Assembly: GCA_036172665.1 (NCBI GenBank)
Contig: CM069873.1
Span: 43,060,001-43,124,000, forward strand
Source: Prosopocoilus inquinatus
Taxonomy: Eukaryota; Arthropoda; Insecta; Coleoptera; Lucanidae
Direction of reading: 5' to 3'
DNA: 64,000 nt
Below the pieces are notes generated by a model, which made no database searches, had not been told where the DNA came from, and worked only from the letters and a program-made list of their open reading frames with translations. This document shows positions 37,215 through 49,714 of this stretch, piece after piece (positions within the stretch are counted from its first letter, which is position 1; each line of letters starts with the position of its first letter). Both the position numbers and the translations under genes were made by a program.

Positions 37215-38257
37215 GAAACGTCAAATAACATGATAGATGAGTAAGGATCGATTAGATACATCACAGGAACAACGCTAATGCGTGTCGTTTCGTTTAAAAC
37301 TATTTCCAGCTTCTGCTGCGTCCGAAAATTTCGTATCTCACATTAGAGTTACTGGAGTCCATCGAAACGTCAAATAACATGATAGATGAGTAAGGATCGA
37401 TTAGATACATCACAGGAACAACGCTAATGCGTGTTGTTTCGTTTAAAACTATTTCCAGCTTCTGCTGCGTCCGAAAATTTCGTATCTCACATCAGAGTTA
37501 CTGGAGTCCATCGAAACGTCAAATAACATAGTAGATAAGCAAGGATCGATTAGATACATCACAGGAACAACGCTAATACGTGTTGTTTCGTTTAAAACTA
37601 TTTCCAGCTTCTGCTGCGTCCGAAAACTTTGTATCTCACATCAGAGTTACTAGAGTCAATCGAAACGTCAAATAACATGATAGATGAATAAGGATCGATT
37701 AGATACATCAACGGAACAACGCTAATGCGTGTTGTTTCATTTAAAACTATTTCCAGCTTCAGCTGCGTCCGAGAACTTCGAATCTCACTTCAGAGTTACT
37801 GGAGCCCATCCAAACGTCAAATAACATGATAGATGAGTAAGGATCGATTACATACATCACAGGAACAACGCTAGTGCGTGTTGTTTCGTTTAAAACTATT
37901 TCCAGCTTCTGCTGCGTCCGAAAATTTCGTATCTAACATCAAAGTTACTGGAGTCCATCGAAACGCCAAATAACATGATAGATGAGTAAGGATCGATTAG
38001 ATACATCACAGGAACAACGCTAATACGTGTTGCTTCGTTTAAAACTATTTCCAGCTTCTGCTGCGTCCGAAAATTTCGTATCTCACATTAGAGTTACTGG
38101 AGTCCATCGAAACGTCAAATAAGATGATAGATGAGTAAGGATCGATTAGATGCATCACAGGAACAACGCTAATGCGTGTTGTTTCGTTTAAAACTATTTC
38201 CAGCTTCTGCTGCGTCCGAAAATTTCGTATCTCACATCAGAGTTACTGGAGTCCATC

Positions 38258-38404
38258 GAAACGTCAAACAACATAGTAGATAAGTAAGGATCGATTAGAT
38301 ACATCACAGGAACAACGCTAATGCGTGTTGTTTCGTTTAAAACTATTTCCAGCTTCTGCTGCGTCCGAGAACTTTGTATCTCACATCAGTTACTGGAGTC
38401 CATC
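38258..38404. repeat. 147-bp monomer, second copy of the CACATCAGTTAC unit
   Basis: It has the same 2-bp deletion as 36,028-36,174, at an offset of 2,230 bp. Its left part is different (TCAAACAACATAGTAGATAAG), so the exchange point that created the second 15-mer lies inside this monomer, just before 38,283. Confidence 0.9.
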
Positions 38405-38552
38405 CAAACGTCAAATAACATGATAGATGAGTAAGGATCGATTAGATACATCACAGGAACAACGCTAATACATGTTGTATCGTTTAAAACTATTTCCAGC
38501 TTCTGCTGCGTCCGAAAATTTCGTATCTCACATTCAGTTACTGGAGTCCATC
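38405..38552. repeat. 148-bp monomer, second copy of the CACATTCAGTTAC unit
   Basis: No difference from 36,175-36,322 was seen, including ACATGTTGTATCG. Confidence 0.9.
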
Positions 38553-39297
38553 GAAACGTCAAATAACATAGTAGCTAAGTAAGGAGCGATTAGATACATC
38601 ACAGGAACAACGCTAATACGTGTTGTTTCGTTTAAAACTATTTCCAGCTTCTGCTGCGTCCGAAAATTTTGTATCTCACATCAGAGTTACTGGAGTCCAT
38701 CGAAACGTCAAATAACATAGTAGATAAGTAAGGATCGATTAGATACATCACAGGAACAACGCTAATACGTGTTGTTTCGTTCAAAACTATTTCCAGCTTC
38801 AGCTGCGTCCGAGAACTTCGTATCTCACATCAAAGTTTCTGGAGTCCATCGAAACGCCAAATAACATGATAGATGAGTAAGGATCGATTAGATACATCAC
38901 AGGAACAACGCTAATGCGTGTTGTTTCATTTAAAACTATTTCCAGCTCCTGCTGCGTCCAAAAACTTCGTATCTCACATCAGAGTTACTAGAGTCCATCG
39001 AAACGTCAAATAACATGATAGATGAGTAAGGATCGATTAGATACATCACAGGAACAACGCTAATGGGTGTTGTTTCGTTTAAAACTATTTCCAGCTTCTG
39101 CTGCGTCCGAAAATTTCGTATCTCACATCAGAGTTACTGGAGTCCATCGAAACGTCAAATAACATGATAGATGAGTAAGGATCGATTAGATACATCATAG
39201 GAACAACGCTAATGCGTGTTGTTTCGTTTAAAACTATTTCCAGCTTCTGCTGCGTCCGAAAATTTCGTATCTCACATTAGAGTTACTGGAGTCCATC

Positions 39298-39444
39298 GAA
39301 ACGTCAAATAACATGATAGATGAGTAAGGATCGATTAGATACATCACAGGAACAACGCTAATGCGTGTTGTTTCGTTTCAAACTATTTCCAGCTTCTGCT
39401 GCGTCCGAAAATTTCGTATCTCACATTAGTTACTGGAGTCCATC
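39298..39444. repeat. 147-bp monomer, second copy of the CACATTAGTTAC unit
   Basis: It matches 37,068-37,214 at an offset of 2,230 bp and retains GTTTCAAAC. Confidence 0.9.
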
Positions 39445-40934
39445 GAAACGTCAAATAACATGATAGATGAGTAAGGATCGATTAGATACATCACAGGAAC
39501 AACGCTAATGCGTGTCGTTTCGTTTAAAACTATTTCCAGCTTCTGCTGCGTCCGAAAATTTCGTATCTCACATTAGAGTTACTGGAGTCCATCGAAACGT
39601 CAAATAACATGATAGATGAGTAAGGATCGATTAGATACATCACAGGAACAACGCTAATGCGTGTTGTTTCGTTTAAAACTATTTCCAGCTTCTGCTGCGT
39701 CCGAAAATTTCGTATCTCACATCAGAGTTACTGGAGTCCATCGAAACGTCAAATAACATAGTAGATAAGCAAGGATCGATTAGATACATCACAGGAACAA
39801 CGCTAATACGTGTTGTTTCGTTTAAAACTATTTCCAGCTTCTGCTGCGTCCGAAAACTTTGTATCTCACATCAGAGTTACTAGAGTCAATCGAAACGTCA
39901 AATAACATGATAGATGAATAAGGATCGATTAGATACATCAACGGAACAACGCTAATGCGTGTTGTTTCATTTAAAACTATTTCCAGCTTCAGCTGCGTCC
40001 GAGAACTTCGAATCTCACTTCAGAGTTACTGGAGCCCATCCAAACGTCAAATAACATGATAGATGAGTAAGGATCGATTACATACATCACAGGAACAACG
40101 CTAGTGCGTGTTGTTTCGTTTAAAACTATTTCCAGCTTCTGCTGCGTCCGAAAATTTCGTATCTAACATCAAAGTTACTGGAGTCCATCGAAACGCCAAA
40201 TAACATGATAGATGAGTAAGGATCGATTAGATACATCACAGGAACAACGCTAATACGTGTTGCTTCGTTTAAAACTATTTCCAGCTTCTGCTGCGTCCGA
40301 AAATTTCGTATCTCACATTAGAGTTACTGGAGTCCATCGAAACGTCAAATAAGATGATAGATGAGTAAGGATCGATTAGATGCATCACAGGAACAACGCT
40401 AATGCGTGTTGTTTCGTTTAAAACTATTTCCAGCTTCAGCTGCGTCCGAGAACTTCGTATCTCACATCAAAGTTTCTGGAGTCCATCGAAACGCCAAATA
40501 ACATGATAGATGAGTAAGGATCGATTAGATACATCACAGGAACAACGCTAATGCGTGTTGTTTCATTTAAAACTATTTCCAGCTCCTGCTGCGTCCAAAA
40601 ACTTCGTATCTCACATCAGAGTTACTAGAGTCCATCGAAACGTCAAATAACATGATAGATGAGTAAGGATCGATTAGATACATCACAGGAACAACGCTAA
40701 TGGGTGTTGTTTCGTTTAAAACTATTTCCAGCTTCTGCTGCGTCCGAAAATTTCGTATCTCACATCAGAGTTACTGGAGTCCATCGAAACGTCAAATAAC
40801 ATGATAGATGAGTAAGGATCGATTAGATACATCATAGGAACAACGCTAATGCGTGTTGTTTCGTTTAAAACTATTTCCAGCTTCTGCTGCGTCCGAAAAT
40901 TTCGTATCTCACATTAGAGTTACTGGAGTCCATC

Positions 40935-41081
40935 GAAACGTCAAATAACATGATAGATGAGTAAGGATCGATTAGATACATCACAGGAACAACGCTAATG
41001 CGTGTTGTTTCGTTTCAAACTATTTCCAGCTTCTGCTGCGTCCGAAAATTTCGTATCTCACATTAGTTACTGGAGTCCATC
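40935..41081. repeat. 147-bp monomer, third copy of the CACATTAGTTAC unit
   Basis: It matches 39,298-39,444 at an offset of 1,637 bp and retains GTTTCAAAC. Confidence 0.9.
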
Positions 41082-42074
41082 GAAACGTCAAATAACATGA
41101 TAGATGAGTAAGGATCGATTAGATACATCACAGGAACAACGCTAATGCGTGTCGTTTCGTTTAAAACTATTTCCAGCTTCTGCTGCGTCCGAAAATTTCG
41201 TATCTCACATGAGAGTTACTGGAGTCCATCGAAACGTCAAATAACATGATAGATGAGTAAGGATCGATTAGATACATCACAGGAACAACGCTAATGCGTG
41301 TTGTTTCGTTTAAAACTATTTCCAGCTTCTGCTGCGTCCGAAAATTTCGTATCTCACATCAGAGTTACTGGAGTCCATCGAAACGTCAAATAACATAGTA
41401 GATAAGCAAGGATCGATTAGATACATCACAGGAACAACGCTAATACGTGTTGTTTCGTTTAAAACTATTTCCAGCTTCTGCTGCGTCCGAAAACTTTGTA
41501 TCTCACATCAGAGTTACTAGAGTCAATCGAAACGTCAAATAACATGATAGATGAATAAGGATCGATTAGATACATCAACGGAACAACGCTAATGCGTGTT
41601 GTTTCATTTAAAACTATTTCCAGCTTCAGCTGCGTCCGAGAACTTCGAATCTCACTTCAGAGTTACTGGAGCCCATCCAAACGTCAAATAACATGATAGA
41701 TGAGTAAGGATCGATTACATACATCACAGGAACAACGCTAGTGCGTGTTGTTTCGTTTAAAACTATTTCCAGCTTCTGCTGCGTCCGAAAATTTCGTATC
41801 TAACATCAAAGTTACTGGAGTCCATCGAAACGCCAAATAACATGATAGATGAGTAAGGATCGATTAGATACATCACAGGAACAACGCTAATACGTGTTGC
41901 TTCGTTTAAAACTATTTCCAGCTTCTGCTGCGTCCGAAAATTTCGTATCTCACATTAGAGTTACTGGAGTCCATCGAAACGTCAAATAAGATGATAGATG
42001 AGTAAGGATCGATTAGATGCATCACAGGAACAACGCTAATGCGTGTTGTTTCGTTTAAAACTATTTCCAGCTTC

Positions 42075-42745
42075 TGCTGCGTCCGAAAATTTCGTATCTC
42101 ACATCAGAGTTACTGGAGTCCATCGAAACGTCAAACAACATAGTAGATAAGTAAGGATCGATTAGATACATCACAGGAACAACGCTAATGCGTGTTGTTT
42201 CGTTTAAAACTATTTCCAGCTTCTGCTGCGTCCGAAAATTTCGTATCTCACATTAGAGTTACTGGAGTCCATCGAAACGTCAAATAAGATGATAGATGAG
42301 TAAGGATCGATTAGATACATCACAGGAACAACGCTAATGCGTGTTGTTTCGTTTAAAACTATTTCCAGCTTCTGCTGCGTCCGAAAATTTCGTATCTCAC
42401 ATTAGAGATACTGGAGTCCATCGAAACGTCAAATAACATGATAGATGAGTAAGGATCGATTAGATACATCACAGGAACAACGCTAATGCGTGTTGTTTCG
42501 TTTAAAACTATTTCCAGCTTCTGCTGCGTCCGAAAATTTCGTATCTCACATCAGAGTTACTGGAGTCCATCGAAACGTCAAACAACATAGTAGATAAGTA
42601 AGGATCGATTAGATACATCACAGGAACAACGCTAATGCGTGTTGTTTCGTTTAAAACTATTTCCAGCTTCTGCTGCGTCCGAAAATTTCGTATCTCACAT
42701 TAGAGATACTGGAGTCCATCGAAACGTCAAATAACATGATAGATG
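42075..42745. repeat. Satellite segment with a 3-mer (447 bp) local repeat
   Basis: Units with TCAAACAACATAG start at 42,125 and 42,572, exactly three monomers apart. Between them lie a TCAAATAAGATG unit and units with TTAGAGATACTGG. The series matches the left domain around 5,500-5,960 and 8,930-9,390, and the right domain around 48,800-49,440. Confidence 0.78.
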
Positions 42746-45054
42746 AGTAAGGATCGATTAGATACATCACAGGAACAACGCTAATGCGTGTTGTTTCGTT
42801 TAAAACTATTTCCAGCTTCTGCTGCGTCCGAAAATTTCGTATCTCACATTAGAGTTACTGGAGTCCATCGAAACGTCAAATAACATGATAGATGGGTAAG
42901 GATCGATCAGATACATCATAGGAACAACGCTAATGCGTGTTGTTTCGTTTAAAACTATTTCCAGCTTCTGCTGCGTCCGAAAATTTCGTATCTCACATTA
43001 GAGTTACTGTAGTCCATCGAAACGTCAAATAACATGATAGATGAGTAAGGATCGATTAGATACATCACAGGAACAACGCTAATGCGTGTTGTTTCGTTTA
43101 AAACTATTTCGAGCTTCTGCTGCGTCCGAAAATTTCGTATCTCACATCAGAGTTACTGGAGTCCATCGAAACGTCAAATAACATAGTAGATAAGTAAGGA
43201 TCGATTAGATACATCACAGGAACAACGCTAATACGTGTTGTTTCATTTAAAACTATTTCCAGCTTCAGCTGCGTCCGAGAACTTCGTATCTCACAACAAA
43301 GTTACTGGAGTCCATCGAAACGCCAAATAACATGATAGATGAGTAAGGATCGATTAGATACATCACAGGAACAACGCTAATGCGTGTTGTTTCATTTAAA
43401 ACTATTTCCAGCTTCAGCTGCGTCCGAGAACTTCGTATCTCACTTCAGAGTTACTGGAGCCCATCCAAACGTCAAATAACATGATAGATGAGTAAGGATC
43501 GATTACATTCATCACAGGAACAACGCTAATACGTGTTGTTTCGTTTAAAACTATTTCCAGCTTCTGCTGCGTCCGAAAATTTCGTATCTCACATTAGAGT
43601 TACTGGAGTCCATCGAAACGTCAAATAACATGATAGATGAGTAAGGATCGATTAGATACATCACAGGAACAACGCTAATGCGTGTTGTTTCGTTTAAAAC
43701 TATTTCCAGCTTCTGCTGCGTCCGAAAATTTCGTATCTCACATTAGAGTTACTGGAGTCCATCGAAACGTCAAATAACATGATAGATGAGTAAGGATCGA
43801 TTAGATACATCACAGGAACAACGCTAATGCGTGTTGTTTCGTTTAAAACTATTTCCAGCTTCTGCTGCGTCAGAAAATTTCGTATCTCACATCAGAGTTA
43901 TTGGAGTCCATCGAAACGTCAAATAACATGATAGATGAGTAAGGATCGATTAGATACATCACAGGAACAACGCTAATGCGTGTTGTTTCATTTAAAACTA
44001 TTTCCAGCTTCAGCTGCGTCCGAGAACTTCGTATCTCACTTCAGAGTTACTGGAGCCCATCCAAACGTCAAATAACATGATAGATGAGTAAGGATCGATT
44101 ACATTCATCACAGTAACAACGCTAATACGTGTTGTTTCGTTTAAAGCTATTTCCAGCTTCTGCTGCGTCCGAAAACGTCGTATCTCACATCAGAGTTACT
44201 GGAGTCCATCGAAACGTCAAATAACATGATAGATAAGTAAGGATCGATTAGATACATCACAGGAACAACGCTAATACGTGTTGTTTCGTTTAAAATTATT
44301 TCCAGCTTCTGCTGCGTCCGAAAATTTCGTATCTAACATCAAAGATACTGGAGTCCATCGAAACGCCAAATAACATGATAGATGAGTAAGGATCGATTAG
44401 ATACATCACAGGAACAACGCTAATGCGTGTTGTTTCGTTTAAAACTATTTCCAGCTTCTGCTGCGTCCGAAAATTTCGTATCTCACATTAGAGTTACTGG
44501 AGTCCATCGAAACGTCAAATAACATGATAGATGAGTAAGGATCGATTAGATACATCACAGGAACAACGCTAATACGTGTTGTTTCGTTTAAAACTATTTC
44601 CAGCTTCTGCTGCGTCCGAAAATTTCGTATCTCACATTAGAGTTACTGGAGTCCATCGAAACGTCAAATAACATGATAGATGAGTAAGGATCGATTAGAT
44701 ACATCACAGGAACAACGCTAATACGTGTTGTTTCATTTAAAACTATTTCCAGCTTCAGCTGCGTCCGAGAACTTCGTATCTCACAACAAAGTTACTGGAG
44801 TCCATCGAAACCCCAAATAACATGATAGATGAGTAAGGATCGATTAGATACATCACAGGAACAACGCTAATGCGTGTTGTTTCGTTTAAAACTATTTCCA
44901 GCTTCTGCTGCGTCCGAAAATTTCGTATCTCACATTAGAGTTACTGGAGTCCATCGAAACGTCAAATAACATGATAGATGAGTAAGGATCGATTAGATAC
45001 ATCATAGGAACAACGCTAATGCGTGTTGTTTCGTTTAAAACTATTTCCAGCTTC
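42746..45054. repeat. 2.3-kb block shared with the left domain 40 kb away
   Basis: This block matches 2,559-4,867 at an offset of 40,187 bp. It includes the GATGGGTAAGGATCGATCAG unit, the TTTCGAGC unit, CACAACAAAG, CACTTCAGAG with CCCATCC, GAAAACGTCG, CTAACATCAAAGATAC and GAAACCCC units in the same order. Differences I saw are GCGTCAGAAAATT near 43,866 and GTTATTGGAG near 43,898 here, both private, and CACATAAGAG at 3,706 in the left copy. The offset agrees with whole monomers once the intervening deletions are counted. Confidence 0.88.
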
Positions 45055-45101
45055 TGCTGCGTCCGAAAATTTCGTATCTCACATTAGAGTTACTGGAGTC
45101 C

Positions 45102-45250
45102 ATCGAAACGTCAAATAACATGATAGATAAATAAGGATCTATTAGATACATCACAGGAACAACGCTAATACGTGTTGTTTCGTTTAAAACTATTTCGAGC
45201 TTCTGCTGCGTCCGAAAATTTCGTATCTCACATCAGAGTTACTGGAGTCC
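45102..45250. repeat. Chimeric monomer (GATAAATAAGG left half, TTTCGAGC right half)
   Basis: The left half has GATAAATAAGGATCTATT and TAATACGTG. In the other copies (about 12,830, 19,834, 49,740, 52,720, 61,366) that start is followed by CTCCTGCTGCGTCCAAAAAC. Here it is followed by TTTCGAGCTTCTGC and GAAAATTTCG with CACATCAGAG, which elsewhere follows ordinary GATGAGTAAGG units. The exchange lies between 45,170 and the TTTCGAGC site at 45,194. Confidence 0.78.
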
Positions 45251-48200
45251 ATCGAAACGTCAAATAACATAGTAGATAAGTAAGGATCGATTAGATACAT
45301 CACAGGAACAACGCTAATACGTGTTGTTTCATTTAAAACTATTTCCAGCTTCAGCTGCGTCCGAGAACTTCGTATCTCACAACAAAGTTACTGGAGTCCA
45401 TCGAAACGCCAAATAACATGATAGATGAGTAAGGATCGATTAGATACATCACAGGAACAACGCTAATGCGTGTTGTTTCGTTTAAAACTATTTCCAGCTT
45501 CTGCTGCGTCCGAAAATTTCGTATCTCACATTAGAGTTACTGGAGTCCATCGAAACGTCAAATAACATGATAGATGAGTAAGGATCGATTAGATACATCA
45601 TAGGAACAACGCTAATGCGTGTTGTTTCGTTTAAAACTATTTCCAGCTTCTGCTGCGTCCGAAAATTTCGTATCTCACATTAGAGTTACTGGAGTCCATC
45701 GAAACGTCAAATAACATGATAGATGAGTAAGGATCGATTAGATACATCACAGGAACAACGCTAATGCGTGTTGTTTCGTTTAAAACTATTTCCAGCTTCT
45801 GCTGCGTCCGAAAATTTCGTATCTCACATTAGAGTTACTGGAGTCCATCGAAACGTCAAATAACATGATAGATGAGTAATGATCGATTAGATACATCACA
45901 GGAACAACGCTAATACGTGTTGTTTCGTTTAAAACTATTTCCAGCTTCTGCTGCGTCCGAAAATTTCGTATCTCACATCAGAGTTACTGGAGTCCATCGA
46001 AACGTCAAATAACATAGTAGATAAGTAAGGATCGATTAGATACATCACAGGAACAACGCAAATACGTGTTGTTTCATTTAAAACTATTTCCAGCTTCAGC
46101 TGCGTCCGAGAACTTCGTATCTCACAACAAAGTTACTGGAGTCCATCGAAACGCCAAATAACATGATAGATGAGTAAGGATCGATTAGATACATCACAGG
46201 AACAACGCTAATGCGTGTTGTTTCGTTTAAAACTATTTCCAGCTTCTGCTGCGTCCGAAAATTTCGTATCTCACATTAGAGTTACTGTAGTCCATCGAAA
46301 CGTCAAATAACATGATAGATGAGTAAGGATCGATTAGATACATCACAGGAACAACGCTAATACGTGTTGTTTCCTTTAAAACTATTTCCAGCTTCTGCTG
46401 CGTCCGAAAATTTCGTATCTCACATTAGAGTTACTGGAGTCCATCGAAACGTCAAATAACATGATAGATGAGTAAGGATCGATTAGATACATCACAGGAA
46501 CAACGCTAATGCGTGTTGTTTCGTTTAAAACTATTTCCAGCTTCTGCTGCGTCCGAAAATTTCGTATCTCACATTAGAGTTACTGGAGTCCATCGAAACG
46601 TCAAATAACATGATAGATGAGTAAGGATCGATTAGATACATCACAGGAACAACGCTAATACGTGTTGTTTCATTTAAAACTATTTCCAGCTTCAGCTGCG
46701 TCCGAGAACTTCGTATCTCACAACAAAGTTACTGGAGTCCATCGAAACCCCAAATAACATGATAGATGAGTAAGGATCGATTAGATACATCACAGGAACA
46801 ACGCTAATACGTGTTGCTTCGTTTAAAATTATTTCCAGCTTCAGCTGCGTCCGAGAACTTCGTATCTCACAACAAAGTTACTGGAGTCCATCGAAACGCC
46901 AAATAACATGATAGATGAGTAAGGATCGATTAGATACATCACAGGAACAACGCTAATGCGTGTTGTTTCGTTTAAAACTATTTCCAGCTTCTGCTGCGTC
47001 CGAAAATTTCGTATCTAACATCAAAGATACTGGAGTCCATCGAAACGCCAAATAACATGATAGATGAGTAAGGATCGATTAGATACATCACAGGAACAAC
47101 GCTAATGCGTGTTGTTTCGTTTAAAACTATTTCCAGCTTCTGCTGCGTCCGAAAATTTCGTATCTCACATTAGAGTTACTGTAGTCCATCGAAACGTCAA
47201 ATAACATGATAGATGAGTAAGGATCGATTAGATACATCACAGGCACAACGCTAATGCGTGTTGTTTCGTTTAAAACTATTTCGAGCTTCTGCTGCGTCCG
47301 AAAATTTCGTATCTCACATCAGAGTTACTGGAGTCCATCGAAACGTCAAATAACATAGTAGATAAGTAAGGATCGATTAGATACATCACAGGAACAACGC
47401 TAATACGTGTTGTTTCATTTAAAACTATTTCCAGCTTCAGCTGCGTCCGAGAACTTCGTATCTCACAACAAAGTTACTGGAGTCCATCGAAACGCCAAAT
47501 AACATGATAGATGAGTAAGGATCGATTAGATACATCATAGGAACAACGCTAATGCGTGTTGTTTCGTTTAAAACTATTTCCAGCTTCTGCTGCGTCCGAA
47601 AATTTCGTATCTCACATTAGAGTTACTGTAGTCCATCGAAACGTCAAATAACATGATAGATGAGTAAGGATCGATTAGATACATCACAGGAACAACGCTA
47701 ATACGTGTTGTTTCGTTTAAAACTATTTCCAGCTTCTGCTGCGTCCGAAAATTTCGTATCTCACATTAGAGTTACTGGAGTCCATCGAAACGTCAAATAA
47801 CATGATAGATGAGTAAGGATCGATTAGATACATCACAGGAACAACGCTAATACGTGTTGTTTCATTTAAAACTATTTCCAGCTTCAGCTGCGTCCGAGAA
47901 CTTCGTATCTCACAACAAAGTTACTGGAGTCCATCGAAACCCCAAATAACATGATAGATGAGTAAGGATCGATTAGATACATCACAGGAACAACGCTAAT
48001 GCGTGTTGTTTCGTTTAAAACTATTTCCAGCTTCTGCTGCGTCCGAAAATTTCGTATCTCACATTAGAGTTACTGGAGTCCATCGAAACGTCAAATAACA
48101 TGATAGATGAGTAAGGATCGATTAGATACATCATAGGAACAACGCTAATGCGTGTTGTTTCGTTTAAAACTATTTCCAGCTTCAGCTGCGTCCGAGAACT

Positions 48201-49714
48201 TCGAATCTCACTTCAGAGTTACTGGAGCCCATCCAAACGTCAAATAACATGATAGATGAGTAAGGATCGATTACATACATCACAGGAACAACGCTAGTGC
48301 GTGTTGTTTCGTTTAAAACTATTTCCAGCTTCTGCTGCGTCCGAAAATTTCGTATCTAACATCAAAGTTACTGGAGTCCATCGAAACGCCAAATAACATG
48401 ATAGATGAGTAAGGATCGATTAGATACATCACAGGAACAACGCTAATACGTGTTGCTTCGTTTAAAACTATTTCCAGCTTCTGCTGCGTCCGAAAATTTC
48501 GTATCTCACATTAGAGTTACTGGAGTCCATCGAAACGTCAAATAAGATGATAGATGAGTAAGGATCGATTAGATGCATCACAGGAACAACGCTAATGCGT
48601 GTTGTTTCGTTTAAAACTATTTCCAGCTTCTGCTGCGTCCGAAAATTTCGTATCTCACATTAGAGTTACTGGAGTCCATCGAAACGTCAAATAACATGAT
48701 AGATGAGTAAGGATCGATTAGATACATCACAGGAACAACGCTAATGCGTGTTGTTTCGTTTAAAACTATTTCCAGCTTCTGCTGCGTCCGAAAATTTCGT
48801 ATCTCACATCAGAGTTACTGGAGTCCATCGAAACGTCAAACAACATAGTAGATAAGTAAGGATCGATTAGATACATCACAGGAACAACGCTAATGCGTGT
48901 TGTTTCGTTTAAAACTATTTCCAGCTTCTGCTGCGTCCGAAAATTTCGTATCTCACATTAGAGTTACTGGAGTCCATCGAAACGTCAAATAAGATGATAG
49001 ATGAGTAAGGATCGATTAGATACATCACAGGAACAACGCTAATGCGTGTTGTTTCGTTTAAAACTATTTCCAGCTTCTGCTGCGTCCGAAAATTTCGTAT
49101 CTCACATTAGAGATACTGGAGTCCATCGAAACGTCAAATAACATGATAGATGAGTAAGGATCGATTAGATACATCACAGGAACAACGCTAATGCGTGTTG
49201 TTTCGTTTAAAACTATTTCCAGCTTCTGCTGCGTCCGAAAATTTCGTATCTCACATCAGAGTTACTGGAGTCCATCGAAACGTCAAACAACATAGTAGAT
49301 AAGTAAGGAACGATTAGATACATCACAGGAACAACGCTAATGCGTGTTGTTTCGTTTAAAACTATTTCCAGCTTCTGCTGCGTCCGAAAATTTCGTATCT
49401 CACATTAGAGATACTGGAGTCCATCGAAACGTCAAATAACATGATAGATGAGTAAGGATCGATTAGATACATCACAGGAACAACGCTAATGCGTGTTGTT
49501 TCGTTTAAAACTATTTCCAGCTTCTGCTGCGTCCGAAAATTTCGTATCTCACATTAGAGTTACTGGAGTCTATCGAAACGTCAAATAACATGATAGATGG
49601 GTAAGGATCGATCAGATACATCATAGGAACAACGCTAATGCGTGTTGTTTCGTTTAAAACTATTTCCAGCTTCTGCTGCGTCCGAAAATTTCGTATCTCA
49701 CATTAGAGTTACTG
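45171..49714. repeat. 4.5-kb block copied at a 61-monomer offset (first copy)
   Basis: This block matches 54,258-58,801 at an offset of 9,087 bp, which is 61 monomers minus the 2 bp lost in the 147-bp unit at 51,661. Rare markers shared at this spacing include GTAAGGAACGATT (AAGGAAC at 49,305 and 58,392) and GGAGTCTATCG (GTCTAT at 49,568 and 58,655). Three differences were seen: C at 46,374 against G at 55,461, C at 47,244 against A at 56,331, and GGATCGATT against GGATCAATT at 55,419. The right boundary is G at 49,715 against T at 58,802 (CTGGAG against CTGTAG). Confidence 0.9.

Larger units (their letters stand above)
36053..40437. repeat. 15-mer higher-order repeat (2,230 bp), two copies
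   Basis: Bases 36,053-38,207 match 38,283-40,437 at an offset of 2,230 bp. That is 15 monomers minus 5 bp, because each copy contains three short units (147, 148 and 147 bp). Shared markers are GAGAACTTTGTATC with CACATCAGTTAC, ACATGTTGTATCG, CACATTCAGTTAC, GTAAGGAGCGATT, CAAAGTTTCTGG, GTTTCAAAC with CACATTAGTTAC, GCGTGTCGTTTCG and AGATAAGCAAGG. The unmatched 75 bp at 38,208-38,282 separates the copies. It combines variants of the adjacent divergent island with a run of left-domain monomers. Confidence 0.92.
38783..42074. repeat. 11-mer higher-order repeat (1,637 bp), two copies
   Basis: Bases 38,783-40,437 match 40,420-42,074 at an offset of 1,637 bp. That is 11 monomers minus the 2 bp of the CACATTAGTTAC unit. 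The second copy starts partway through the 15-mer at the CAAAGTTTCTGG unit and skips the 147/148-bp pair, so it arose by unequal exchange after the 15-mer duplication. One difference was seen: T at 39,574 against G at 41,211 (CACATTAGAG against CACATGAGAG). Confidence 0.92.
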
